The notes: a model not told the origin generated them from the sequence alone. Positions 1-5,813 are shown, counted from the first letter of the stretch. The stretch: DNA of 6,058 nucleotides from JBOHER01 sp050701115 (GCA_050701115.1 JBOHER010000243.1:1-6058), one strand, 5' to 3'. Numbers and translations: made by a program.

Positions 1-575
1 GCGGTGTACCGGGTGGGCAGCAGATCGACCAGCTCATCCGCGCGATCCACGGCCTCGGCCATCGTGCGGTGCTCGGCCCGGCGCCGCGCGACCACTGCCT
101 TGGCGGTCTTGACGCCGTGGTGCACGAGCAGTCCTGGCGTGCCTGCTAACGCGCCCCACAACAGCGGTCCGACCACCGTCGCCGAGGTGTTCCCGGCAAG
201 CGCCTCGACCGAGGCCCGCGTCAGACCGACGCCGTCCAGTGCCTCGGTGCACCGGGGATCGATCGGGGCGAGCGTGTCACGAGCCGCGTCGAGATCCCCG
301 GTTTCCAGTTCGCGGACCAGTGCGGTGCCGCGCGCGGCGAGCGCGGCGCCACCCAGCACTCCCCAGGCGGCCAGCGCGGTTCCGCCGATCCGCAGCAGCG
401 TGCTGCGCTTGCCGAGCCGGTCCAGTGCGGTACCGGCGAGTACGGCTGCTCCGCTGACCAGTGCCGGTGGCGGTGTGGCGCCCCTGTGCCGCGCGGCCTG
501 TCTGCTCGTGCGGTCGCCCGCCAGCGCGTCGGCGATCACGCCGAGCACCAGCCCGATTGCCCTCCCAGCGCTCAC
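1..575 (-). CDS. CobD/CbiB-like cobalamin biosynthesis family membrane protein, divergent (C-terminal part outside window)
   Basis: Reading leftward from a GTG at 575-573, an uninterrupted frame gives 191 residues and leaves the window. A GGGGAG ribosome-binding site (587-582) lies 6 bases upstream of the GTG, which fixes the start. The protein resembles adenosylcobinamide-phosphate synthase (CobD/CbiB), the membrane enzyme that attaches the aminopropanol arm to cobyric acid. The N terminus AIGLVLGVIADALAGD matches the family opening, residues 123-131 match the 'VES-ENTSD' region, residues 137-149 (PLLWGALAGTPGL) match closely, and LLPTR (185-189) matches the family's 'PAR' motif. Hydrophobic stretches at about 6-18, 38-51, 61-81 and 133-151 fit a membrane protein. 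Several normally conserved positions differ: the GDP...HPV segment reads GDRTSRQAARHR, ENTSD reads GNTSA, and NTLDAMVGHR reads KTAKAVVARR. It is therefore probably a diverged paralogue that may no longer catalyse the CobD reaction. Assignment to the family is fairly secure; activity is doubtful. Confidence 0.75.
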   Translation of the reverse strand, partial: MSAGRAIGLVLGVIADALAGDRTSRQAARHRGATPPPALVSGAAVLAGTALDRLGKRSTLLRIGGTALAAWGVLGGAALAARGTALVRELETGDLDAARDTLAPIDPRCTEALDGVGLTRASVEALAGNTSATVVGPLLWGALAGTPGLLVHHGVKTAKAVVARRRAEHRTMAEAVDRADELVDLLPTRYT

Positions 576-721
576 CCCATGCTCCCCATGTCCGTGTTCG
601 ATCCCTCGGCGCCGATCATCAGCTAATAGTGGCCTCGTGCACCCTGATCCCCATGCGCCGACCGTACTCGGTTCACTGAGCGTCAGCAGGCTGGGACCAT
701 CCGTGCAGGCTCGCGGGGACC

Positions 722-768
722 CCTCGTGCGTGAATGTTGTTGCATGGGCAACCGTCAGCACTCACGAC
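722..768. repeat. Left arm of perfect 47-bp inverted repeat
   Basis: This 47-base segment is the exact reverse complement of 1899-1945. I checked every base, and identity ends abruptly on both sides (721 and 769 do not match). The arm is itself an imperfect palindrome: CGTGAATG near one end can pair with CACTCACG near the other, with an inner GTTGC/GCAAC stem. This copy lies in a divergent promoter region, so a terminator role cannot explain it. No target-site duplication is visible just outside the two arms. Confidence 0.97.
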
Positions 769-788
769 ACGACCTGGGCGTCACCCAC

Positions 789-812
789 TGTGGACAACCC
801 GACTTATCCACA
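789..812. promoter_or_regulatory. Facing pair of DnaA-box-like 9-mers (operator or DnaA site)
   Basis: TGTGGACAA (789-797) and TTATCCACA (804-812) face each other across 6 bases. TTATCCACA is the classic DnaA-box consensus. The first site read on the other strand is TTGTCCACA, the form common in high-GC actinomycetes. The symmetry extends one base further each way (C788/G813). The pair lies about 50 bases before the most likely start of the AbiEi-like gene. It could bind DnaA, or serve as a dyad operator for the gene's own winged-helix product, since AbiEi proteins are known to repress their own promoters through inverted repeats. The motif is plain to see; its function is inferred. Confidence 0.6.
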
Positions 813-864
813 GCTGCGTCGATGGCCGGTTGCGCAGCAAATCGCTGACGCTCACGCTGCGCGA

Positions 865-1905
865 GTGACCATCGACAACGTTTTCCGGCCGAGGCCTCCG
901 GCACCCAAGCAGATCCCACCCGAACGGCGAGCCGAATGGCATCGCCTGATCACCGAGCAGCACGGGGTAGTCGACCGCGCCCAGGCACTCAGCCTTGGTG
1001 TCTCAGCACAAGCCATCCGATCCCACGTCTACGCACACCGATGGCGGCGTGTGCTGCACAATGTGTACGCGACGTTCACCGGCCCCTTGGATCGACCCGC
1101 CCGGCTCACCGCGTCACTGCTGTACGCCGGAGGGCCGGCCGTGCTGAGCCACACCACCGCGGCGGAAGAGTGGGGCATGATCGAATCCCGGCCGCGCGGA
1201 CCCGTCGAGGTGACCGTCCCTTACGGGCGCAACGCGGTGTCGCACCCGCCAGGGGTGATCCTGCACCGGTCCCGCGCGTTCGGCCACATCGCCACAATCG
1301 ACGCACCCCTGCCAAGAACGAGCCGCGCCGACACCATCATCGACCTCGCCACCAGCGAACCAACGGCAGAAGATGCGAAGCGGACGCTGGTCGACCTGGC
1401 CGGCCGCACCTCGGTGTCCATCGGAGCCCTGGCCCAGCAACTGGTGCTGCGGCCGCCGTTCCGGTACCGCTCCGCCCTCAACCGGGGCATCGAGCTCGTT
1501 CGTGGAGGCGCGCTGTCCGCGTTGGAAGCCGAGTACGCCGAGCGTGTGGAATCGGCGCACGGCCTCCCGGAAGGGGCGCGGCAGGTGCCGTTTTCCGTGG
1601 ACGGCCGGGTGCTCTGGGAAGACGTCGCCTACGACGTCGCCGCAGCTCCGCTGACCGTCCGCCTGGACGGGCGTACCTCCCATGCCACGCCGGGCATCGC
1701 GTTCCGGGATCGGCGACGAGACAACGCAGCGGAACTGGCCGACCGGCGCCGTCTGGTCTACGGCTGGGCCGAGGTAACCGATGATCCGTGCGGGGTTGCC
1801 GCGGAAGTGCTGACCATCCTCCGACGCGCAGGCTGGTCAGGCCGCCCACGGCCGTGTACAGCGAAGCACTGCACGGTCCGCGGCACCGCGCAGCGGGCGT
1901 CGTGA
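865..1905 (+). CDS. Orphan AbiEi-type winged-helix protein with C-terminal Vsr/DUF559-like domain
   Basis: From GTG 865 this gives 346 residues. No in-frame ATG exists before the conserved part and no good ribosome-binding site is visible, so the start is uncertain; GTG 790 is an alternative, adding 25 residues. Residues about 24-70 (RAEWHRLITEQHGVVDRAQA onward) look like the winged helix-turn-helix of type IV toxin-antitoxin AbiEi antitoxins, followed by the usual LSHTTAAEEWG segment at 94-104. Residues about 235-320 resemble the Vsr/DUF559 PD-(D/E)XK-like fold: WEDVAYD (251-257), VRLDGR (265-270), H273, RRDNAAEL (284-291) and YGWAEV (299-304). In relatives the second motif is usually VELDGR; here the acidic residue is Arg266, so nuclease activity is doubtful. 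No AbiEii nucleotidyltransferase toxin gene follows; the next gene is the convergent nudC. The protein probably acts as a DNA-binding regulator. The last residues and the stop lie inside the right repeat arm. Family call is moderate; function is unknown. Confidence 0.7.
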   Translation: MTIDNVFRPRPPAPKQIPPERRAEWHRLITEQHGVVDRAQALSLGVSAQAIRSHVYAHRWRRVLHNVYATFTGPLDRPARLTASLLYAGGPAVLSHTTAAEEWGMIESRPRGPVEVTVPYGRNAVSHPPGVILHRSRAFGHIATIDAPLPRTSRADTIIDLATSEPTAEDAKRTLVDLAGRTSVSIGALAQQLVLRPPFRYRSALNRGIELVRGGALSALEAEYAERVESAHGLPEGARQVPFSVDGRVLWEDVAYDVAAAPLTVRLDGRTSHATPGIAFRDRRRDNAAELADRRRLVYGWAEVTDDPCGVAAEVLTILRRAGWSGRPRPCTAKHCTVRGTAQRAS

Positions 1906-1945
1906 GTGCTGACGGTTGCCCATGCAACAACATTCACGCACGAGG
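1899..1945. repeat. Right arm of perfect 47-bp inverted repeat
   Basis: This is the exact reverse complement of 722-768. It begins in the third-last sense codon of the AbiEi-like gene, provides that gene's TGA (1903-1905), and ends 12 bases before the stop codon of convergent nudC (1958-1960). The two arms enclose 1130 bases. Confidence 0.97.
1901..1938. terminator. Possible bidirectional terminator hairpin between convergent genes
   Basis: In plus-strand RNA, CGTGAGTG (1901-1908) pairs with CATTCACG (1931-1938), with one G-U pair, and GTTGC (1915-1919) pairs with GCAAC (1924-1928) around a 4-base loop; a 6/2 internal loop separates the two stems. The hairpin sits in the 52-base gap between two converging stops, where a terminator is expected. 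There is no U-tract on either strand, and the RNA of nudC would have an A-C mismatch in place of the G-U pair. The role is inferred from position. Confidence 0.35.
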
Positions 1946-1957
1946 TGTGTACTGCGC

Positions 1958-3034
1958 TCACGGGTGCGCGTCGGCCCAAGATTGCAGCATCACCCGAGCG
2001 ATGGAGGAGTTGCCGGGGAGCCGGACCGAACCTGGGTGGGGTGCGGCGCCTGGATGGGGTGCGGCGCCTGGATGGGGTGCGGCGCCCGGTCGGGGTGCGG
2101 AATCCGGGGGCGGGGCATCCTCACCCGCGAAGGCGGCGCGTACCTCGGCACGGGAGAACCAGCGCGCGGCCTCGATCTCGTCGTCGGCGAGCAGCAGTGG
2201 GCCGTCGGCGTCGGCGCGGGCGGCGAACCCGATCATGATGGACCGCGGAAAAGGCCACGGCTGACTTCCCAGGTAGCGGACATCGCGCACCCCGACGCCG
2301 ACCTCCTCCCGAACCTCCCGGATCACGCAGGCCTCCAGGGACTCGCCTGCCTCCACGAAGCCGGCCAGCACCGAGTAGGCACCCTTGGGCCAGTTCGGCT
2401 GCCTGGCGAGCAGCACGTGTTCACCGTTCACGCCGACGTCGTCGTGCACGAGGCAGATCACCGCGGGGTCGGTCCTCGGGTACTCCTCCCGGTCGCACCG
2501 CGCGCATCGCGCCACCCAGCCGAACTGGGCGAACTCGGCGGCATCCCCGCACCTGGCGCAGTGGACCGCCCGGCGTTGCCAGTTGCGCAAGGCCAGTGCG
2601 GTGGTGAACAGACCGGCGCCCGCATCGTCCAGCCGATCGCCGTGCTCGCGCAGCCCGACCCACATCTCCCCGTCGGCAACCCGGTTGTCGATGGCCACGC
2701 CGAACCGGCCGGCGACCCGCACCGTCTCGCCGTGGACCACCTCCGCGTTCAGCACCGCCCAGTAGTCCACCTCGCCGGATTGCCCGAGAAACACCGCCCC
2801 ATCCGGCGGCAGGTCACCGTACTGGCGTGCGTCCCGCACGGCCAGCCGGGAAGCGCAGGTACCCTCCACATCGGACAGTGGGACCGGGGTACGTCCCTCG
2901 GTGTCGACGACCAGCACCTTGGCCTTCAGCCACCGGGACCGCAGCCGATCGGCGTCTCGGCGCAAAGCCTCCTGCCGCTCGACGGAGGCCCTGGACAGCG
3001 CCGGAATGCCGGACAGTGCGAACGGAGCGGTCAC
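1958..3034 (-). CDS. nudC: NudC, NADH pyrophosphatase / NAD-capped RNA decapping Nudix hydrolase
   Basis: A 358-residue protein that cleaves the pyrophosphate of NAD(H) to NMN(H) and AMP; in bacteria NudC also removes NAD caps from RNA 5' ends. A four-cysteine zinc ribbon lies at C159, C162, C177 and C180, followed by the family's YPRTDP (185-190). The Nudix box is complete at 225-247 (G225, E231, R239-E240, E243-E244, G246), and SQPWPFP at 257-263 is the signature that separates NudC from other Nudix enzymes. All catalytic residues seem intact. The GTG start overlaps the stop of the upstream M16 gene (GTGA, 3034-3031), and no strong ribosome-binding site is seen, so translation probably depends on reinitiation. 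Oddly, between the Nudix fold and the C-terminal helix (SSIARVMLQSW) there is a proline/alanine-rich insert at about 307-340 encoded by tandem 18-bp repeats, which makes the protein longer than usual for the family. Confidence 0.96.
   Translation of the reverse strand: MTAPFALSGIPALSRASVERQEALRRDADRLRSRWLKAKVLVVDTEGRTPVPLSDVEGTCASRLAVRDARQYGDLPPDGAVFLGQSGEVDYWAVLNAEVVHGETVRVAGRFGVAIDNRVADGEMWVGLREHGDRLDDAGAGLFTTALALRNWQRRAVHCARCGDAAEFAQFGWVARCARCDREEYPRTDPAVICLVHDDVGVNGEHVLLARQPNWPKGAYSVLAGFVEAGESLEACVIREVREEVGVGVRDVRYLGSQPWPFPRSIMIGFAARADADGPLLLADDEIEAARWFSRAEVRAAFAGEDAPPPDSAPRPGAAPHPGAAPHPGAAPHPGSVRLPGNSSIARVMLQSWADAHP
2027..2098 (-). repeat. 18-bp minisatellite inside nudC (four tandem units)
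   Basis: Four 18-base units code for the hexapeptides APRPGA, APHPGA, APHPGA and APHPGS (NudC residues 313-336). The two central units are identical at the DNA level and the outer ones differ by a few bases. As the unit is a multiple of three, gain or loss of copies would keep the frame. The insert replaces what is normally a short linker before the last helix. Confidence 0.9.
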
Positions 3035-4419
3035 TCGACCAGGACACCACCGAGTGCGGCCAGCCGACGCCCGACGATCGCCGGGTCTCCGACCACCACC
3101 CCGGTGAACCGGGACGGCGCGAAGAACTCGAAAGCGGCCTGCTCGACCTGTTCCCTGGTAGTGGCCGCCAGCCGGGTCGGGTGCTCGGCGAGCCAGTCGG
3201 CGCCCAGCCCCACACCGGCGAGCGCCGCCAGTTGACTGGCCAGGCCCGCCTGCGAGGACGTCCCGATGAGCAGCGAGCCGATCGCGTACTGGCGGACCGA
3301 TTCCATCTCGGCATCGGTGGGCGGCACCAGTCCGAGCCGGGCCAGCTCGTACCGGGTTTCCAGCAGCGCGGCCGCCGTCACGTCGCTTGCCGTATCGGCG
3401 TCGATCACCAGCGTTGCCGTATCGCCGCTGAAGTCGAACCCGGAGTGCGCGCTGTAGGTGTAACCCTTGTCCTCCCGAATGTTCTCCACCAGGCGCGAGG
3501 AGAAGTAGCCGCCGTAGACGAGATTGGCCAGCTGCAAGGCCGCGTAGCGTTCATCAGTGCGGGGAATCGCCTGCGCGGACAGCCGGATCTGCGACTGCAC
3601 CGCGCCGGGCCTGCCGACCAGCAGCACGTCGTCGCCGGCCAGCTCGGGCAGCGGCTGCAGCAGTTCAGCGGATGCGTCGGATGCCCAGCCGCCCAAGGCC
3701 TTGTCCACATCCTCGACTGCCCGGTCCGGGTCTACATCGCCGACCAGCACCAGCACGGACCCGCGCGGCAGCACAGACGCGGCGTGCAGCGTGCGCACGT
3801 CGTCTTGGGTCACCGCGGCGACATCGGCCGCCTGCGGGACCTCCCGCGTGACCGGATGGTCGCCGTATCGCTTGCGCTGCAACGCTTCGCGCGCGATCAC
3901 TCGTGGCTGGGTCCGGGCAACGGCGAGCCTTTCGGTCAGCCGATCACGTTCGCGGGCCACCTCATTGTCCACATAGGACGCTCCGGTGAGGACGTCGGCG
4001 AGCACATCGAGCAGGGTGGGCAGCCCACTGGCCAGAGCGTTTCCACTGATCGAGAGCCGTTCCGGGTCGACGACGGCGCCGAGTTCGCCGCCGATGAGGG
4101 CCAGTTCGGTGTCGATCGCCACTCGGCCCCTGCGCTCAGTGCCGGTCAGCAGGGTTTCGGCGAGCACCTCACTGCGCGCGCTGTGCATCGGATCGGTGCC
4201 ACCGAACGGGATCCGCAGCCGCAGCTCCACTGTGGGCACATTCGCCTTGCGTACCGCAAGCACCCGCATACCGTTGCCCAGCACGGTGTCGGTGACCGCG
4301 AGATCGGCTGCCGCGCGCTGCTCACTCAGCTCGGGCAGCGGCAGGGGGCCGTGCGCGGTGCGGCCGATCTCCTCGGCGCTGCGATGGGTCGTGGTCGGTT
4401 GCTGCACCTCGGCGGTCAC
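3031..4419 (-). CDS. M16 family peptidase-like subunit without zinc site (non-catalytic partner)
   Basis: A 462-residue protein of the M16 (pitrilysin/insulinase, subfamily M16B) fold with the usual two-domain layout. The N-terminal domain begins at about residue 44 (DTVLGNGMRVLAVRK). The position of the zinc motif HxxEH is occupied by E84-VL-A87-E88, so it cannot bind the catalytic zinc. The C-terminal domain keeps the Arg/Tyr substrate-binding motif: SSRLVENIREDKGYTYS at about 307-323 (R309, R315, Y320/Y322). In heterodimeric M16B enzymes such as mitochondrial processing peptidase, one subunit has the zinc site and the other the R/Y pair, so this is most likely the partner of the upstream gene. 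The GTG start overlaps the upstream stop (GTGA, 4419-4416), and a perfect AGGAGG (4432-4427) lies 7 bases before it. No signal peptide is seen, so it is probably cytoplasmic. Confidence 0.94.
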   Translation of the reverse strand: MTAEVQQPTTTHRSAEEIGRTAHGPLPLPELSEQRAAADLAVTDTVLGNGMRVLAVRKANVPTVELRLRIPFGGTDPMHSARSEVLAETLLTGTERRGRVAIDTELALIGGELGAVVDPERLSISGNALASGLPTLLDVLADVLTGASYVDNEVARERDRLTERLAVARTQPRVIAREALQRKRYGDHPVTREVPQAADVAAVTQDDVRTLHAASVLPRGSVLVLVGDVDPDRAVEDVDKALGGWASDASAELLQPLPELAGDDVLLVGRPGAVQSQIRLSAQAIPRTDERYAALQLANLVYGGYFSSRLVENIREDKGYTYSAHSGFDFSGDTATLVIDADTASDVTAAALLETRYELARLGLVPPTDAEMESVRQYAIGSLLIGTSSQAGLASQLAALAGVGLGADWLAEHPTRLAATTREQVEQAAFEFFAPSRFTGVVVGDPAIVGRRLAALGGVLVE

Positions 4420-5738
4420 TGGGCTGCCTCCTGGCCTTCCGCGCTGTCCTGCGAACTGGGCTCGACGATCAGTACGGCTCGGGAATCGGCACGGAGCCCC
4501 TTCGCCGCGGCGGAGACGTCGTCCGCGGTCACCGCCGCGATCCGCTCCGGCAGCCGATAGACGAGGCCGGGATCGCCGTAGAGCAGTTCGAACGAGCCGA
4601 GCGCGAGGGTACGCGAGACCAGGCGGTCGTGCTCACCGTGCAGGCTGGACGTCCAGCGGGCGGTGACCTTCGCCAGCTCCTCGGCACCCGGCGGCGTGCT
4701 GCCCAGCTTCTCCAGCTCGTCGTCGAGTGCGTCGAGCACCTGCTGGGCGGAAACCTCGGCGGGGTGAATGGCGGTGACGGTGAAGGTGTCCGGATCGCGC
4801 GCCTCGAAGGGTCCGAACAGCCCTGCGCCCGCGCTTACATCACTGACCAGCGCGTCGGTGTGCACCAGGCGCTGCTGCAACCGGGAACCGTCGCCGTCGG
4901 CCAGCACGCTGGCCAGCACCAGGTGGGCGAGGTAGCCGTCGAGCTCGTCGATCGGGTCCGGCATCCGGTAGCCGACGGCCAGCGCGGGCAGCGGGGCGTG
5001 CGGATCGGAGTGGGTGCCGCGCTTCTCCTGCGCCGGACGGGGCTCGGCGAACGACCGGCGTTGCGGCACCTGCCGGACGGGAACATCGCCGAAATGCTTG
5101 TCGATCAGCTCGCGCGCGCGCTCGACCGCGAAGTCGCCCGCGACCGTGAGCACCGCGTTGGCAGGCGCGTAGTAGGTGTCGAAGAACTCCGCGCAGTCAT
5201 CCAGCGAAGCCTGCTCGAGGTCGACGAAATCGCCGTATCCGTTGTGCGCGTTGGGGAAGGTGTCGTAGAGCACCGGTGGGAGCAAGATCCACGGGAAGCC
5301 ACCGTAGGGCCGGTTCAGCACGTTGAGCCGGATCTCCTCCATGACCACGTCGATCTGGTTGGCCAGGTTCTCCACGGTCAGCTTGGGCGCCCGCATCCGG
5401 TCGGCCTCGAGGAACAGCGCCCGTTCCAGCGCGGCCGACGGCAGCACCTCGAAGTAGTCGGTGTAGTCGGGGTGCGTGGATCCGTTGAACGTGCCGCCGC
5501 TGCCCTGGATGTGCCGGAAGTGCGCGAGCTTCTCCAGGCTCTCGCTGCCCTGAAACATCAAGTGCTCGAACAGGTGCGCGAACCCGGTTCGCCCCTCCGG
5601 CTCGGACCGGAACCCGACGTCGTAGTGCACGCTGACAGCGACGACCGGGGCGGTCGTATCGGGGGCGAGAACCACGCGCAGGCCGTTGTAGAGGGTGTAC
5701 CGGTGCAACTCCGCTGAATCCGACTCTCTTCGCGCCAT
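4416..5738 (-). CDS. M16 family zinc metallopeptidase (catalytic subunit)
   Basis: A 440-residue M16B peptidase. The zinc motif is HLFEH (H55, E58, H59), with the third zinc ligand supplied by E134 or E135 in VVMEEIR, at the usual spacing of about 75 residues. The conserved GxTNA-like segment reads GGTFNGSTHPDYTDYFE (81-97). In the C-terminal domain the GDGSRLQQRLV helix is present, but the tyrosine of the R/Y motif is not; the next gene supplies it, which suggests a heterodimer. It probably degrades or trims peptides in the cytoplasm; the substrate is unknown. The frame is open 47 codons further upstream, but ATG 5738 is preferred: it has AAGGTGG (5750-5744) five bases upstream, it puts the first conserved strand at the normal distance, and the longer version would overlap the divergent gene at 5871. 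First gene of a three-gene operon with the M16 partner and nudC. Confidence 0.95.
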   Translation of the reverse strand: MARRESDSAELHRYTLYNGLRVVLAPDTTAPVVAVSVHYDVGFRSEPEGRTGFAHLFEHLMFQGSESLEKLAHFRHIQGSGGTFNGSTHPDYTDYFEVLPSAALERALFLEADRMRAPKLTVENLANQIDVVMEEIRLNVLNRPYGGFPWILLPPVLYDTFPNAHNGYGDFVDLEQASLDDCAEFFDTYYAPANAVLTVAGDFAVERARELIDKHFGDVPVRQVPQRRSFAEPRPAQEKRGTHSDPHAPLPALAVGYRMPDPIDELDGYLAHLVLASVLADGDGSRLQQRLVHTDALVSDVSAGAGLFGPFEARDPDTFTVTAIHPAEVSAQQVLDALDDELEKLGSTPPGAEELAKVTARWTSSLHGEHDRLVSRTLALGSFELLYGDPGLVYRLPERIAAVTADDVSAAAKGLRADSRAVLIVEPSSQDSAEGQEAAQ

Positions 5739-5745
5739 GCTCGCC

Positions 5746-5751
5746 ACCTTA
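5746..5751 (-). promoter_or_regulatory. Possible -10 element for the M16-M16-nudC operon
   Basis: On the minus strand TAAGGT fits the TANNNT pattern of actinobacterial -10 elements and lies 7 bases before ATG 5738, the spacing expected for a leaderless mRNA. The same bases overlap the AAGGTGG ribosome-binding site, so only one reading is likely to be right. No clear -35 is seen. Confidence 0.25.
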
Positions 5752-5807
5752 CGCACCCTCCGATGCGCACGGAGGCCCACGGTGACCCGACCTCTCACGT
5801 CGGCGGA

Positions 5808-5813
5808 TATCCT
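5808..5813 (+). promoter_or_regulatory. Possible -10 element for the divergent membrane-protein gene
   Basis: TATCCT in the otherwise GC-rich divergent gap 5739-5870 resembles a -10 box and would give a 5' leader of about 50 bases before ATG 5871. The -35 region is not convincing. Confidence 0.25.

Larger units (their letters stand above)
576..864. other. Divergent intergenic region with repeat arm and dyads
   Basis: These 289 bases separate the leftward CobD-like gene from the rightward AbiEi-like gene and should hold both promoters. An open plus-strand frame runs through here from the left edge, but before about 720 it is only the antisense of the CobD-like gene plus intergenic DNA. The stretch contains a small AT-rich patch (623-630, CTAATAGT) that could be part of the leftward promoter, one arm of the 47-bp inverted repeat (722-768), a DnaA-box-like pair (789-812) and a 7-bp dyad (832-838 with 856-862). 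I found no convincing paired -35 and -10 boxes for either gene and no RNA gene. Confidence 0.6.

Noticed and set aside
4..720. Long open plus-strand frame continuing into the AbiEi-like gene (633 residues in all)
   Set aside because: The first part is Ser/Ala/Pro/Arg-rich antisense of the CobD-like gene, with no family resemblance; recognisable AbiEi sequence starts only after about 920.
789..812. Chromosomal replication origin
   Set aside because: There are only two DnaA-like boxes, no AT-rich unwinding element, and no dnaA, dnaN or rpmH nearby.
781..963. 60-residue minus-strand frame in the intergenic region
   Set aside because: It has no recognisable domain, overlaps the AbiEi-like coding start, and runs through both promoter dyads.
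1114..1683. 189-residue minus-strand frame within the AbiEi-like gene
   Set aside because: The plus-strand product has recognisable winged-helix and Vsr-like motifs; this is the shadow.
722..1945. Complete insertion sequence
   Set aside because: No transposase is encoded between the arms, and the bases outside them (CGGGGACCC side and TGTGTACTG side) show no target-site duplication.
1916..3235. 439-residue plus-strand open frame
   Set aside because: It is antisense to nudC, whose zinc ribbon, Nudix box and SQPWPFP motif are complete; the plus-strand product shows no family features.
2827..4560. 577-residue plus-strand open frame
   Set aside because: It is antisense to the non-catalytic M16 subunit and parts of both neighbours; a typical high-GC shadow frame.
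4629..5717. 362-residue plus-strand open frame
   Set aside because: It is antisense to the catalytic M16 gene, which has an intact HxxEH motif and full family length.
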